A DNA stretch of 64,000 nt, taken from AP-15 sp963736715 (GTDB lineage Bacteria > Pseudomonadota > Alphaproteobacteria > ATCC43930 > CGMCC-115725). The translations under genes and the position numbers were made by a program. Positions 54,318-63,331 of this stretch are shown piece by piece. Positions within the stretch are counted from its first letter, which is position 1; each line of letters opens with the position of its first letter. The stretch is from contig CAVTQA010000030.1 of the NCBI GenBank assembly GCA_963736715.1, positions 1-64,000 of the forward strand, read 5' to 3'. The notes below the pieces were generated by a model. That model was not told where the DNA came from and made no database searches. It was given only the letters and a program-made list of their open reading frames with translations.

Positions 54318-55745
54318 ATGACCAGAGCGGCCCCTACTGCGTGCAACGGATGGTCCCCCGACAGCTGGCGTGGTCTGCCGATCCGGCAGGTGCCCGGTTA
54401 CTCCGACGAGGCGGCGCTCGCCCGCGTCGAGGAGACTTTGCGCCGGTTTCCGCCGCTGGTCTTCGCCGGCGAGGCGCGGCGGCTGAAGGAGCGGCTCGCC
54501 GCGGTCGCGGCCGGGAAGGCCTTTTTGCTGCAGGGCGGCGACTGCGCCGAGAGCTTCGCCGAATTCCATCCGAACAACATCCGCGACATGTTCAAGGTGC
54601 TGCTGCAGATGGCGGTAGTGCTGACCTTTGGCGCCGGCTGCCCGGTGGTCAAGCTCGGCCGCCTCGCCGGCCAGTTTGCCAAACCCCGCTCCTCGGATAC
54701 CGAGACGCAGAACGGCCGCACGTTGCCGTCCTATCGCGGCGACATCATCAACAGCCTCGACTTCGACGACAGGGCGCGCGAGCCCGACCCCCAACGCATG
54801 GTTCAGGCCTACAGCCAGTCCGCCGCCACCCTCAACCTGTTGCGCGCCTTCGCCCAGGGCGGCTACGCCGATCTGCACCGAGTGCACGCCTGGAACCAGG
54901 ATTTCGTCGCCAACTCGCCACAGGGCGAGCGGTACCGGGCGCTCGCCGACCGGCTGACCGAGACATTGGACTTCATGGCGGCCTGCGGGCTCAACTCGGA
55001 AACGACGCCGCAGATCCGCGAGACCGAGTTCTATACGTCGCACGAGGCGCTGTTCCTCTCATACGAAGAGGCGCTGACCCGGATCAATTCGACGACCGGC
55101 GACTGGTACGACTGCTCCGCGCATCTGGTGTGGCTCGGCGACCGCACCCGTCAGGTCGACGGGGCCCATGCCGAGTTCCTGCGCGGCATCAAAAATCCGA
55201 TCGGGATGAAATGCGGGCCGAGTTTGGAGCCCGACGATCTGTTGAGGCTGATCGACCGGCTCAATCCGCAGAACGAACCGGGCCGGCTGACCCTGATAAC
55301 CCGCATGGGGTCCGACAAGGTCGAGGCGCGGCTGCCCTGCCTCATCCGCGCGGTCCAGCGCGAGGGCCGCGAGGTCGTGTGGTGCTGCGATCCGATGCAC
55401 GGCAACACCGTCACCTCCTCGAACGGGTACAAAACCCGTTCGTTCGACCGCATCCTCGACGAGCTGCATGGCGCCTTCGCGATCCATGCCGCCGAGGGAA
55501 GCTATGCCGGGGGCGTGCATTTCGAGCTGACCGGGCAGAACGTCACCGAATGCATCGGCGGCTCCCAGGCGATCAGCGAAGCCTCGCTCGCCGACCGCTA
55601 TCTGACGCATTGCGACCCGCGGCTCAACGCGACACAGGCGCTCGAGCTGGCCTTCGAGATCGCCGAGGCGCTGAAACACGCGCGGCGGGGCAGAGCGAAT
55701 GGCAACGCGGTCGGTGCCGCCACCCGGCTCGCAACGGCCTCTTAA
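54318..55745 (+). CDS. aroG: Class II 3-deoxy-7-phosphoheptulonate synthase
   Basis: A 475-residue enzyme of the class II (plant-like) DAHP synthase family. LLQGGDCAESFAEFHPNNI, LPSYRGDIINSLDFDD, VWCCDPMHGNTVTSSNGYKT and HFELTGQNVTECIGG are conserved, including metal and substrate-binding residues. It makes the first committed intermediate of the shikimate pathway from PEP and erythrose 4-phosphate. ATG 54318 follows GAGGAGGTAATGC. Only about 100 bases separate it from the nicotinate phosphoribosyltransferase gene. Confidence 0.94.
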   Translation: MTRAAPTACNGWSPDSWRGLPIRQVPGYSDEAALARVEETLRRFPPLVFAGEARRLKERLAAVAAGKAFLLQGGDCAESFAEFHPNNIRDMFKVLLQMAVVLTFGAGCPVVKLGRLAGQFAKPRSSDTETQNGRTLPSYRGDIINSLDFDDRAREPDPQRMVQAYSQSAATLNLLRAFAQGGYADLHRVHAWNQDFVANSPQGERYRALADRLTETLDFMAACGLNSETTPQIRETEFYTSHEALFLSYEEALTRINSTTGDWYDCSAHLVWLGDRTRQVDGAHAEFLRGIKNPIGMKCGPSLEPDDLLRLIDRLNPQNEPGRLTLITRMGSDKVEARLPCLIRAVQREGREVVWCCDPMHGNTVTSSNGYKTRSFDRILDELHGAFAIHAAEGSYAGGVHFELTGQNVTECIGGSQAISEASLADRYLTHCDPRLNATQALELAFEIAEALKHARRGRANGNAVGAATRLATAS

Positions 55746-55750
55746 ACCCG

Positions 55751-55838
55751 CGTCATTGCGAGGAGCAACGCGACGAAGCAATCTCGGCCCCAGTTGCGCA
55801 AGGCCCGTCGAGATTGCTTCGCTCCGCTCGCAATGACA
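55751..55838. repeat. Dispersed palindromic repeat, family B, before the phosphoribosyltransferase gene
   Basis: CGTCATTGCGAGGAGCAACG faces TTGCTTCGCTCCGCTCGCAA and ends TGAC at 55838. It fills nearly all the gap between two same-strand genes and ends 10 bases before the next start codon. Confidence 0.8.
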
Positions 55839-55848
55839 GCATATATCT

Positions 55849-56967
55849 ATGGACGACCTTGCGGCGCAGACCGACAGCTACTTTTTGAAGACCAAGGCGA
55901 TCGTCGGGCATTTCGGCGACCGCCCGGCGACTTACGCGGTGTTCATGCGCCGGCCGGTGATTTGCGCACCGCGGTTCGCGATCGAGTTTCTCGAAAAGAT
56001 GGCGGCCGAGCGCGGCCTGAATTTCGATATCGAGCTCAGCCACCCCGAGGGGAGCTGGGTCGGCGCCGGCGACCCGATCCTTTATATCGGCGGTTCGCTG
56101 TTCCATCTCGTCGATCTCGAAACGGTGCTGCTGCAAAAGCTCGGTCCGACCTGCGTCGCTGCGTACAATGCCTACGCAATGTGCGCCGATTTGCCGAAGG
56201 TCGCCTTCATGGCGATGGATGCGCGGCACTGCGCCGGCGCTGAAATGGCGGCGATGATGGCCTACGCCGCTGCGGTCGGCTCGGCGGTGGCGCGGCGCGA
56301 GACAGGTGCCGTAGGGTTTGTCGGCTGCGCCGCCGATGCGACCGCCCGGTTTTTCGGGCAGGAGAGAGGCCTTGGGACGATGCCGCACGCGCTCATCGGC
56401 TATGCCGGCTCGACGGTGCGCGCGGCAGAAATGTTCCGCGAGGTCTTTCCGGACGAGCCGATGACCGTGCTGGTCGATTATTTCGGCCACGAATTGTCGG
56501 ATGCCGTCGCGGTGGCCGGGCGCTTCCCGGACCTCGCCGCGGCTGGCCGTCTCGCCGTCCGCATCGATACTCCCGGGAGCCGCTATTGCGAGGGCCTCGA
56601 CCCTACCCGCTCGTATGAGGTGCTGGAGCGTCACGCGCCGCATGCGATCCGCGGCTACCGCACCGAGGAGGAACTGCGCCACCTGGTCGGCACCGGGGTG
56701 TCCGCCGCCGCGATCTGGCTGTTGCGCCGCACCTTGGACGAGGCCGGGTTCACGTCAGTCAAGATCGTCGCGAGTTCGGGGTTCGGGCCGGCGAAGTGCC
56801 GGATGATGGCCGCTGCAAATGCACCGATCGACACGATCGGCACCGGCTCCTACCTCCCCGAGCTGTGGAGCGAGACCTACGCGACCGCCGACATCATCGC
56901 TTATGACGGCGTCCCGATGGTCAAGGCCGGCCGCGAGTTCCTGCTGCGCAAACGCAAAGACGAATAA
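55849..56967 (+). CDS. pncB: Nicotinate phosphoribosyltransferase-like protein
   Basis: A 372-residue type II phosphoribosyltransferase. YFLKTKAIVGHFGDRPATYA, the segment FMAMDARHCAGAEM and VLVDYFGHELSDAVA fit the nicotinate phosphoribosyltransferase family, which makes nicotinate mononucleotide for NAD salvage. Related quinolinate-type enzymes are less likely. There is no clear Shine-Dalgarno sequence before ATG 55849, because a repeat abuts it and an in-frame TGA lies 12 bases upstream. Confidence 0.8.
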   Translation: MDDLAAQTDSYFLKTKAIVGHFGDRPATYAVFMRRPVICAPRFAIEFLEKMAAERGLNFDIELSHPEGSWVGAGDPILYIGGSLFHLVDLETVLLQKLGPTCVAAYNAYAMCADLPKVAFMAMDARHCAGAEMAAMMAYAAAVGSAVARRETGAVGFVGCAADATARFFGQERGLGTMPHALIGYAGSTVRAAEMFREVFPDEPMTVLVDYFGHELSDAVAVAGRFPDLAAAGRLAVRIDTPGSRYCEGLDPTRSYEVLERHAPHAIRGYRTEEELRHLVGTGVSAAAIWLLRRTLDEAGFTSVKIVASSGFGPAKCRMMAAANAPIDTIGTGSYLPELWSETYATADIIAYDGVPMVKAGREFLLRKRKDE

Positions 56968-57087
56968 CGCGGGACTTTCGGGTCGATACAGCTTTCCCGG
57001 ATGACAAGTTCGTGCCCCCCGGCTAGGCTGGCATATTGGGAACAAGAAGAGCGGAACAAACCGCCCTTGACGATCTGGGAGGTCGCC

Positions 57088-58497
57088 ATGGCAGAAATTC
57101 GCCCGATGGTCGGGTCGACACTACCCGCCGGTCACGTTCTCGGACGCAAGCTCGACAGCATCCCATTCAGCGGCTACCACATCTTGATCATCGCCGTGCT
57201 CGCCCTCGTCGGCTTTATCGAGGGCTACGATCTGGTGATGACCGGGTCGCTGCTGGTGTTGGCCAAGGCGCCGCTGCACCTGACCGACACCGACATACGC
57301 TGGCTCGCCGTCGGCCCGACATTCATGCTGTGCCTCGGCGGCTTCTTTTTCTCGGCCGTCTCCGACCATTTGAGCCGCAAGAGCATCGTGCTGATCGGCG
57401 TGTTCCTGACGACACTTCTGACCTTGCTGATCCCGCTGGTGCAAACCGCCGAGCAGCTGATCATCCTGCGCCTGTTGACCGGCCTTGGCGCCGGCGGCGT
57501 CGTTTCGGCGGCGTTCCCGATCGCCGCCGAATTGATGCCGGCGCAACACCGGCGCACCTACAGCGCCGTCTATGAGATGGCGCTGGCCGCCTCCTTCACC
57601 GTGGTGCCATTCATCGGCGGTCTGCTCGCCGGCAACGTCAACGCCTTTCGGTTTCTGGCATTGCCAGGCGGGCTGGCGGTGACCGTTATTCCGGTCATCG
57701 TTTATTACGTGCTTCCCGAAAGCCCGCGCTGGTACTTGCGCAAAGGCCAGCCGCAGACAGCGGTCGATATCGTCAACCGCATTATTGCGCGATCCGGCAA
57801 CAAGGTGCCTCCGCTGACGGTAGCGGCGCTCGGCGATCACCGGGAAGCCGCCGGCGAGCCGCTGCCGTCCTATTGGGCGCTGTTCGCCAAAGGTCAGCTG
57901 CGCTGGACAACGGTCGGGATTCTGAGCGGGATCTGCGCCGGGACTGCTTATTTCCTGATTTCGGTGCTGCTGCCAAAGGCGCTGAACGATCAAGGCTTTG
58001 CCTTGAGCGCGAGCTTGGGATTGACCTCGATCGTCTATGCGGCGAGCTTCTTCGGGAAGGGTTTTACCGGCTTCCTGATGGAGATTATCGGACGGCGCTG
58101 GACGATCGCCTATGCGCTCCTCGGATCGCTGCCGGGCATCGCGTTGATGCTGCTCGCGCATCGGGCGGGGGACTATGCGGGCGTGGTGATGGTGGCGGGA
58201 GGGCTGATCCTCGGCTTTACGGTGCTGTCGGCTTTTACCGCGACGCGCGTCTATCTGTCGGAGCAGTTCCCGACGGCATTGCGCGGGCGTGGTCATATCT
58301 TCGGCGAGTCGTTCGCGCGGCTGTTCGCCGGCGGCTTTGCTCCGCTCCTCATGGAACCGCATACCGGCTCGGCGCCGATCTTCTTCGGCACGATATTTGT
58401 GGTCGTGGCGATCGGCGCCTTTATCCCGCTGGCCTTCGGCCGGGAGACCGTCGGCCAGCTCGAAACGGTGACCGAAGGAGTACCGGCGCTGGCCTGA
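57088..58497 (+). CDS. Major facilitator superfamily transporter, paralogue 1
   Basis: A 469-residue twelve-helix transporter. GFIEGYDLVMTGSLLVLAK, the loop VSDHLSRKSIVLIGVFLTTL and LPESPRWYLRKGQPQTAVDI are the sugar-porter or aromatic-acid-symporter type motifs (GYD in helix 1, PESPRW after helix 6). ATG 57088 is chosen for GGAGGTCGCC and for alignment with paralogue 2. The substrate is unknown. Confidence 0.88.
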   Translation: MAEIRPMVGSTLPAGHVLGRKLDSIPFSGYHILIIAVLALVGFIEGYDLVMTGSLLVLAKAPLHLTDTDIRWLAVGPTFMLCLGGFFFSAVSDHLSRKSIVLIGVFLTTLLTLLIPLVQTAEQLIILRLLTGLGAGGVVSAAFPIAAELMPAQHRRTYSAVYEMALAASFTVVPFIGGLLAGNVNAFRFLALPGGLAVTVIPVIVYYVLPESPRWYLRKGQPQTAVDIVNRIIARSGNKVPPLTVAALGDHREAAGEPLPSYWALFAKGQLRWTTVGILSGICAGTAYFLISVLLPKALNDQGFALSASLGLTSIVYAASFFGKGFTGFLMEIIGRRWTIAYALLGSLPGIALMLLAHRAGDYAGVVMVAGGLILGFTVLSAFTATRVYLSEQFPTALRGRGHIFGESFARLFAGGFAPLLMEPHTGSAPIFFGTIFVVVAIGAFIPLAFGRETVGQLETVTEGVPALA

Positions 58498-58556
58498 CGG
58501 GGCGATCGGAGACTGAGGCGAGCGGAAAAAGCCGCCGCCAAAATCGGGAGGAAACG

Positions 58557-59966
58557 ATGGCCCAAATCCACCCGGTCGGCCGTTTGACAACGCCGGCCGG
58601 CCATGTGCTCGGCCGCAAGCTCGACAGCATCCCGTTCAGTCCCTACCACATGATGCTGATCGTCGTGCTGGCCCTTGTCGGCTTCGTCGACGGCTACGAC
58701 CTTGTCATGACCGGCTCGCTCCTGGTGCTGGCGAAGCAGCCGTTGCATCTCACGCCCGAAGATATTCGTTTTCTGGCCATAGCCTCGACGATGATGATTT
58801 GCGTCGGCGGCTTCATCGCGTCGACTATTTCAGATCATTGCAGCCGCAAAACCGTCATGCTGATCGGCGTGGCCGGGATAACCTTCTTCACGCTCCTGAT
58901 CCCGGTGGTGCAGACTGCCGAGCAGCTGATCATCGTGCGTCTGCTGACCGGCCTCGCCGGCGGCTTTGCAGTCTTTGCGCCGTTCCCGATCGCCGCCGAG
59001 TTGATGCCGGCGCGGCATCGGCGCACCTTCGGCGCCGTCTATGAGATGGCGCTTGCCTGCTCGTTCGCCGTGCTGCCCTTAGTAGGCCGTCTGCTCGCCG
59101 ACAGTCCGAACGCTTTCCGGCTGATGGCGCTGCCCGGCGGGCTCGCTTTCTTCGTCATGCCCGCGCTGATCTATTTGCTGATCCCGGAAAGCCCGCGCTG
59201 GTATTTGCGCAGAGGCCTCGCCGAGGCGGCGGTCGACACCGTCAACCGGATCATCCGTGGAGCCGGCAGCCGGGTTCCGCCCCTGGCGGTTGCAGGGCTC
59301 GGGGGCATCGGTGAGACGGCGCGCGAAGAGCTGCCGCCCTATCGGGCGTTGTTCCACCGCGGGCAACTGCGCTGGACGGCAATCGGGATTTCGAGCTATG
59401 TCTTCGCCGGCACTGCATTTTTTCTGATCTCGGTCCTGTTGCCGAAGGCTCTGGTCGATCAGGGCGGCGCCGTAACCTTAAGCTTTGGCGTGACCTCGCT
59501 GGTATTCGCCGCGAGCATACCGGGAAAGGGCTTCACCGGCTTCCTGATGGAGATCATCGGCCGACGCTGGACAATCTTCTATGCCCTCGCCGGCTCGCTG
59601 CCCGGCCTTTTCCTGATGATGATGGCGCACCGAGCAGGACCCTACGCGACGGTAGTGCTGGTCACCGGCGCGCTGATGACCGGCTTTACCGCGCTGTCGG
59701 CGGCGACTGCCTTCCGGATCTACCTCTCCGAGCAGTTCCCGACGGCGCTGCGCGGGCGCGGACATGCCTTTGGCGAGTCGACGGGGCGGATCTTTTCTGG
59801 AGTGCTGGCGCCCTTCCTGATGGCGCCGCACACGGCCTCCCCGGCGATCTTCTTTGGCACGATATTGGTCGTGGTGACGATCGGCGCCTTCATCCCGCTA
59901 GTCTTTGGCCGCGAGACCGTGGGGCAACTCGAAACGGTCACCGAAGGAGCTCCGGCGCTGGCCTGA
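58557..59966 (+). CDS. Major facilitator superfamily transporter, paralogue 2
   Basis: A 469-residue twelve-helix transporter of the same length as paralogue 1 and closely similar throughout (HVLGRKLDSIPFSPYHMMLI, GFVDGYDLVMTGSLLVLAKQ, LIPESPRWYLRRGLAEAAVD). The two are a tandem duplication 59 bases apart. They differ most in the interior loops, which suggests they now handle different substrates. ATG 58557 follows GGGAGGAAACG. Confidence 0.88.
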   Translation: MAQIHPVGRLTTPAGHVLGRKLDSIPFSPYHMMLIVVLALVGFVDGYDLVMTGSLLVLAKQPLHLTPEDIRFLAIASTMMICVGGFIASTISDHCSRKTVMLIGVAGITFFTLLIPVVQTAEQLIIVRLLTGLAGGFAVFAPFPIAAELMPARHRRTFGAVYEMALACSFAVLPLVGRLLADSPNAFRLMALPGGLAFFVMPALIYLLIPESPRWYLRRGLAEAAVDTVNRIIRGAGSRVPPLAVAGLGGIGETAREELPPYRALFHRGQLRWTAIGISSYVFAGTAFFLISVLLPKALVDQGGAVTLSFGVTSLVFAASIPGKGFTGFLMEIIGRRWTIFYALAGSLPGLFLMMMAHRAGPYATVVLVTGALMTGFTALSAATAFRIYLSEQFPTALRGRGHAFGESTGRIFSGVLAPFLMAPHTASPAIFFGTILVVVTIGAFIPLVFGRETVGQLETVTEGAPALA

Positions 59967-60189
59967 AGCGGGAGCGCACCTGACGCCGATAGAAAAAGCC
60001 GCCACTGAGCCTCACGCCTAAGTAACTGCCACTCGTCCCACCCGAATTCGGCGCCGTTACCGTGGCTGTGACGGGTTTTTGACCTTGCACCGGTGAGGGG
60101 ACTTCAGCATTTGGCCACAATTGAGTGGCATTCATGTCGGCGATCGAAAATACGGGGCCGATAGAGCGGTGACGTTATCAGATGGGTTG

Positions 60190-61254
60190 ATGCCTCAGAC
60201 GGATCTTGTCGAACCGCCACCCGGTGAGATGCGCAAGTCTAACCCAAGGCGGCCGCCCGAGGAGATCGCCGAGCTGCCGCGGCTGCCGGCGCGATTCCTC
60301 GAGCCGCACGGTTTTACCTGGGGCAGTTTGGCCGCGTCCGATGGCGCAACGCTGCGCTGGGGCCATTTGCCGGCGGCTAATCCACGCGTCGAATGCGTGA
60401 TGGTCGGTGGCTTCACCGAGTGCATTGAAAAATATTTCGAGACGACAGCCGACCTCGCGGCCCGCGGCCTGTCGGTATGGTGTCTCGATTGGCGCGGGCA
60501 GGGCGGCTCCGAGCGCCCGCGGCGCTGGCCGAGCCGGCCGCGGCCGCGCCGCTACGCTCGCGACGCGGATGACCTCACGCTGTTCGCGAAAAACCTGCCG
60601 CCGCCCCGTCATCCGCGTCTGCTGATCGGCCATTCGATGGGAGGCGCGATCGCGCTCGTCTGCTTGCGGCAATCTCCGGGCCTCTTCGACGCGGCGATTT
60701 TGTCGGCGCCGATGCTCGGGATCCGCACCGGGCGCATTCCGCGGCCGGTCGCGCGCTGCATCACCAGCGCTGCGCGCGCCTCGGGTCTAGGCCTCTGCTT
60801 CGTTCCCGGAGCGGGCCCTTGGCGTCCCGATCGCATCCCCTCGCCCGAAATCAGCCGCACCTCGAGCGATCCCGATCGTTGCCGCTTGCAATATGGCTGG
60901 TTTTCGGCGCGCGCCCAGTTGCGCGTCGATCAGCCGACCTATGCCTGGCTCGACGCGTCGCTTCGCCTCGTGCGGAGGATCAACCGGCCCGAGTTTCTCC
61001 GCGAGATCCGCACACCGATCCTGCTCGCCAGCGCGGGGATCGAGGCTTTCGTCGATCCTGCGGCACACCATCGGGCGGCGAGGCTCTTGCCGGACGGCAC
61101 CCTGGTCGAATTCCCGGACTCCAAGCACGAACCGTTTCTCGAGCGCGATCCGATCCGCAATCGCTGGCTCGATGCGATCAGCGGGTTTGTCGCGGAACGG
61201 CTGCCGAGCAAGCCTGCCGCAGCACCGGTTAACGAATCGGCGTCACCAACTTAG
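60190..61254 (+). CDS. Alpha/beta hydrolase, lysophospholipase (PldB/monoacylglycerol-lipase) type
   Basis: A 354-residue hydrolase. CLDWRGQGGSERPRRWPSRP, the nucleophile in LLIGHSMGGAIALVCL, and the acid and histidine near ASAGIEAFVDP and FPDSKHEPFLERDP make the triad. It is like PldB lysophospholipases that cleave acyl chains from lysolipids. ATG 60190 is preferred over a TTG 69 bases upstream. Convergent with the regA gene. Confidence 0.82.
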   Translation: MPQTDLVEPPPGEMRKSNPRRPPEEIAELPRLPARFLEPHGFTWGSLAASDGATLRWGHLPAANPRVECVMVGGFTECIEKYFETTADLAARGLSVWCLDWRGQGGSERPRRWPSRPRPRRYARDADDLTLFAKNLPPPRHPRLLIGHSMGGAIALVCLRQSPGLFDAAILSAPMLGIRTGRIPRPVARCITSAARASGLGLCFVPGAGPWRPDRIPSPEISRTSSDPDRCRLQYGWFSARAQLRVDQPTYAWLDASLRLVRRINRPEFLREIRTPILLASAGIEAFVDPAAHHRAARLLPDGTLVEFPDSKHEPFLERDPIRNRWLDAISGFVAERLPSKPAAAPVNESASPT

Positions 61255-61853
61255 TTTCGCGGCGCGTGTTTTGACAGGATGCGCTGCAAAGTCCGTCGGT
61301 GCATCTTGAGGCGGCGGGCGGTCTCCGATACGTTGCGGTCGCACAGCTCGAAAACCCGCTGGATGTGCTCCCAGCGCACCCGGTCGGCCGACATCGGGTC
61401 CTCGGGCGGTTCCGGAGTCCCGTCTTCCTGGGCGAGGAGGGCCCGCTCCACCGCGTCGGCGTCGGCCGGCTTTGGCAGATAATCGATCGCCCCAGCCTTG
61501 ACCGCCGCGACCGCGGTGGCGATGTTGCCATAGCCGGTCAGCATGACGATGCGGGCACCTGGGCGGGCTTGCTGCAATGCGCTGACGACATCGAAGCCGC
61601 GGCCGTCACCCAGCCGCATGTCGACGACCGCGAAAGCCGGCAGATGATCGGTCACCGCGGCAATGCCAGCGGCGACGCTGTCGGCGGTCGCCACGACAAA
61701 GCCGCGACGCTCCATGGCGCGCGCGAGCCGTTGGCAGAGCGGCGCGTCGTCGTCGACGATCAGCAACGTGCGCTCGGATTCCGCAAGCCCCTGCAAACCC
61801 CTAGAGAGCCCGTCTGGCGCGGAAGGGTGGTTCGGTCGGTCATTAGTCTCCAT
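61251..61853 (-). CDS. regA: RegA/ActR-type response regulator
   Basis: A 200-residue two-domain regulator. The receiver (about 28-140) has LLIVDDDAPLCQRLARAMER, the phospho-aspartate in AVVDMRLGDGRGFDV and MLTGYGN; the C-terminal Fis-type helix-turn-helix is NVSETARRLKMHRRTLQRIL. RegA proteins control photosynthesis, nitrogen and carbon fixation genes in response to redox state. It overlaps the end of regB by 11 bases. The N-terminal extension of about 25 residues is longer than in most RegA proteins. Confidence 0.92.
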   Translation of the reverse strand: METNDRPNHPSAPDGLSRGLQGLAESERTLLIVDDDAPLCQRLARAMERRGFVVATADSVAAGIAAVTDHLPAFAVVDMRLGDGRGFDVVSALQQARPGARIVMLTGYGNIATAVAAVKAGAIDYLPKPADADAVERALLAQEDGTPEPPEDPMSADRVRWEHIQRVFELCDRNVSETARRLKMHRRTLQRILSKHAPRN

Positions 61854-63225
61854 GATCTTGCCTTTGACGCCGTCCGCGGCTCAATTCCGGCCGGCGAAGC
61901 GGATGAGGGGTCGCCGCGGTGGGACGAAGTTTCTCCACCATCTCCAGATTGGCACGATTCCAGAAAATCGCAACATGCGCGCCGCCTTCCGGCAGATTAT
62001 CGAAGACCAGCCTCGCTCCGCTGCGCTCGAGCAGGCTCTGCGCAATGAAGATGCCGAGCCCCATATGGTCGGCCGCGCCGGCGCGCGTCGAGATGTATGG
62101 CTCGCCGAGTCGTCCGAGCAGGTGCAGCGGGAATCCCGGCCCGTCATCGGCGATCTCGACGGTGACTGACGTCTTGTCCCAGAAAGTGGTGACGCTGACC
62201 TCACGGCGGGCGAATTGGACCGCATTCTGAATGAGGTTGTTGAGCCCGTGCATGATTTCGGGGCTGCGCCCAACGAGCGGCTCCTCAGGACCGGGCTGTC
62301 CCGCCGTCGCAAAGATCAGCTTTACGCCTTCGTGTTGGTGCATGGCCCCGGCAGTCTCGACCAAGGCCGAAATCGGGAGGCGCGTGTAGGGGGAGCCGCC
62401 ATCGTGCTCGGGCTGCCGTGCGAGCTCGGCGAGGATCCTGCGGCAGCGCTCGGATTGGCTCAACAGCAGCGCGGCGTCCTCGGCGTGCGGGCTGTCCTCG
62501 GGCAGATCATGCGCCAATTCCTTCGCGACCACAGCGATCGTCGCGAGCGGGCTGCCCAGCTCGTGCGCTGCCGCCGCAGCCAGTGCGCCGACCGCCGAAA
62601 TGCGCTGCTCGCGGGCGAGCGCCAGCTGCGTCGCAGCCACCGCGTCGCGCAGCCGCCGCGCCTCCTGTGCGACGCTCCAGGTATAGCTCCCGATAAAAAC
62701 GGTCGCGAGCACCAGAGCGATCCAGATCCCCAGCACCAGCTCGGGCGGAAATACAAGCGGCTCGGTGCGCCAGGGCAAAGGGATGTGCCACAGGGCGAGC
62801 ACCGTGATCGCCGCCACCGCTAGGATCGAGAGCGCGATAACCGGGCGCCGCGACAAGATCGTCGCAGCGACGGTCACCGGCGCGAGGATCAGAGTCGAGA
62901 ACGGGTTCTGCAGACCGCCGGTCAGGTACAGCAGGATGGCGAGTTGCAGGATGTCGTAGCCGAGGCACAGCGCGGCGTCTCTTTCGCCGAGGCGGGCCGC
63001 CGCTTGGCGCACCAGGATCAACACCCCGTTCAGCAGAACCGAGCCGGCGACGACTGCGAGGGCCGGAAAAAGCGGCAGTCGATACCCGAGGCCGTAATGC
63101 ACGATCAGGATGGTACTCGCCTGTCCGGCGATCGCGACCCAGCGGATCGGGACCAGTGTGCGCAGGCTGATCCGACCAAAGCCGGTGGTTGGCTCGTTCT
63201 CGGTGATAAGACTGGTGTCGCTCAC
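61843..63225 (-). CDS. regB: RegB/ActS-type redox sensor histidine kinase
   Basis: About 460 residues. Six transmembrane helices (about 25-190) contain GGLQNPFSTLI (residue about 103), the quinone-binding heptad of RegB. The kinase part has AAAAHELGSPLATIAVVAKE (H-box), QSERCRRILAELA (the redox cysteine region), and ATPase boxes LNNLIQNAVQFAR and ADDGPGFPLHLLGRLGEPY. It senses ubiquinone redox state and phosphorylates RegA. GTG 63225 is chosen over an ATG at 63294 because it has GAGGT before it. Confidence 0.92.
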   Translation of the reverse strand: MSDTSLITENEPTTGFGRISLRTLVPIRWVAIAGQASTILIVHYGLGYRLPLFPALAVVAGSVLLNGVLILVRQAAARLGERDAALCLGYDILQLAILLYLTGGLQNPFSTLILAPVTVAATILSRRPVIALSILAVAAITVLALWHIPLPWRTEPLVFPPELVLGIWIALVLATVFIGSYTWSVAQEARRLRDAVAATQLALAREQRISAVGALAAAAAHELGSPLATIAVVAKELAHDLPEDSPHAEDAALLLSQSERCRRILAELARQPEHDGGSPYTRLPISALVETAGAMHQHEGVKLIFATAGQPGPEEPLVGRSPEIMHGLNNLIQNAVQFARREVSVTTFWDKTSVTVEIADDGPGFPLHLLGRLGEPYISTRAGAADHMGLGIFIAQSLLERSGARLVFDNLPEGGAHVAIFWNRANLEMVEKLRPTAATPHPLRRPELSRGRRQRQDHGD

Positions 63226-63331
63226 CCGATGACCTCGTCGCGGTTGTTTTAGTCGCCGATCTCGCTGTTCCAAGTTCCGGCTGGCCGGTCCCATACTGGC
63301 CGAAGTCCCGGCAACGAGTCATATAGGAGCG

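Noticed and set aside
59938..60135. Minus-strand frame of 65 codons after the second MFS gene
   Set aside because: The translation looks vaguely protein-like, but it has no start signal or family and overlaps the transporter's 3' end.
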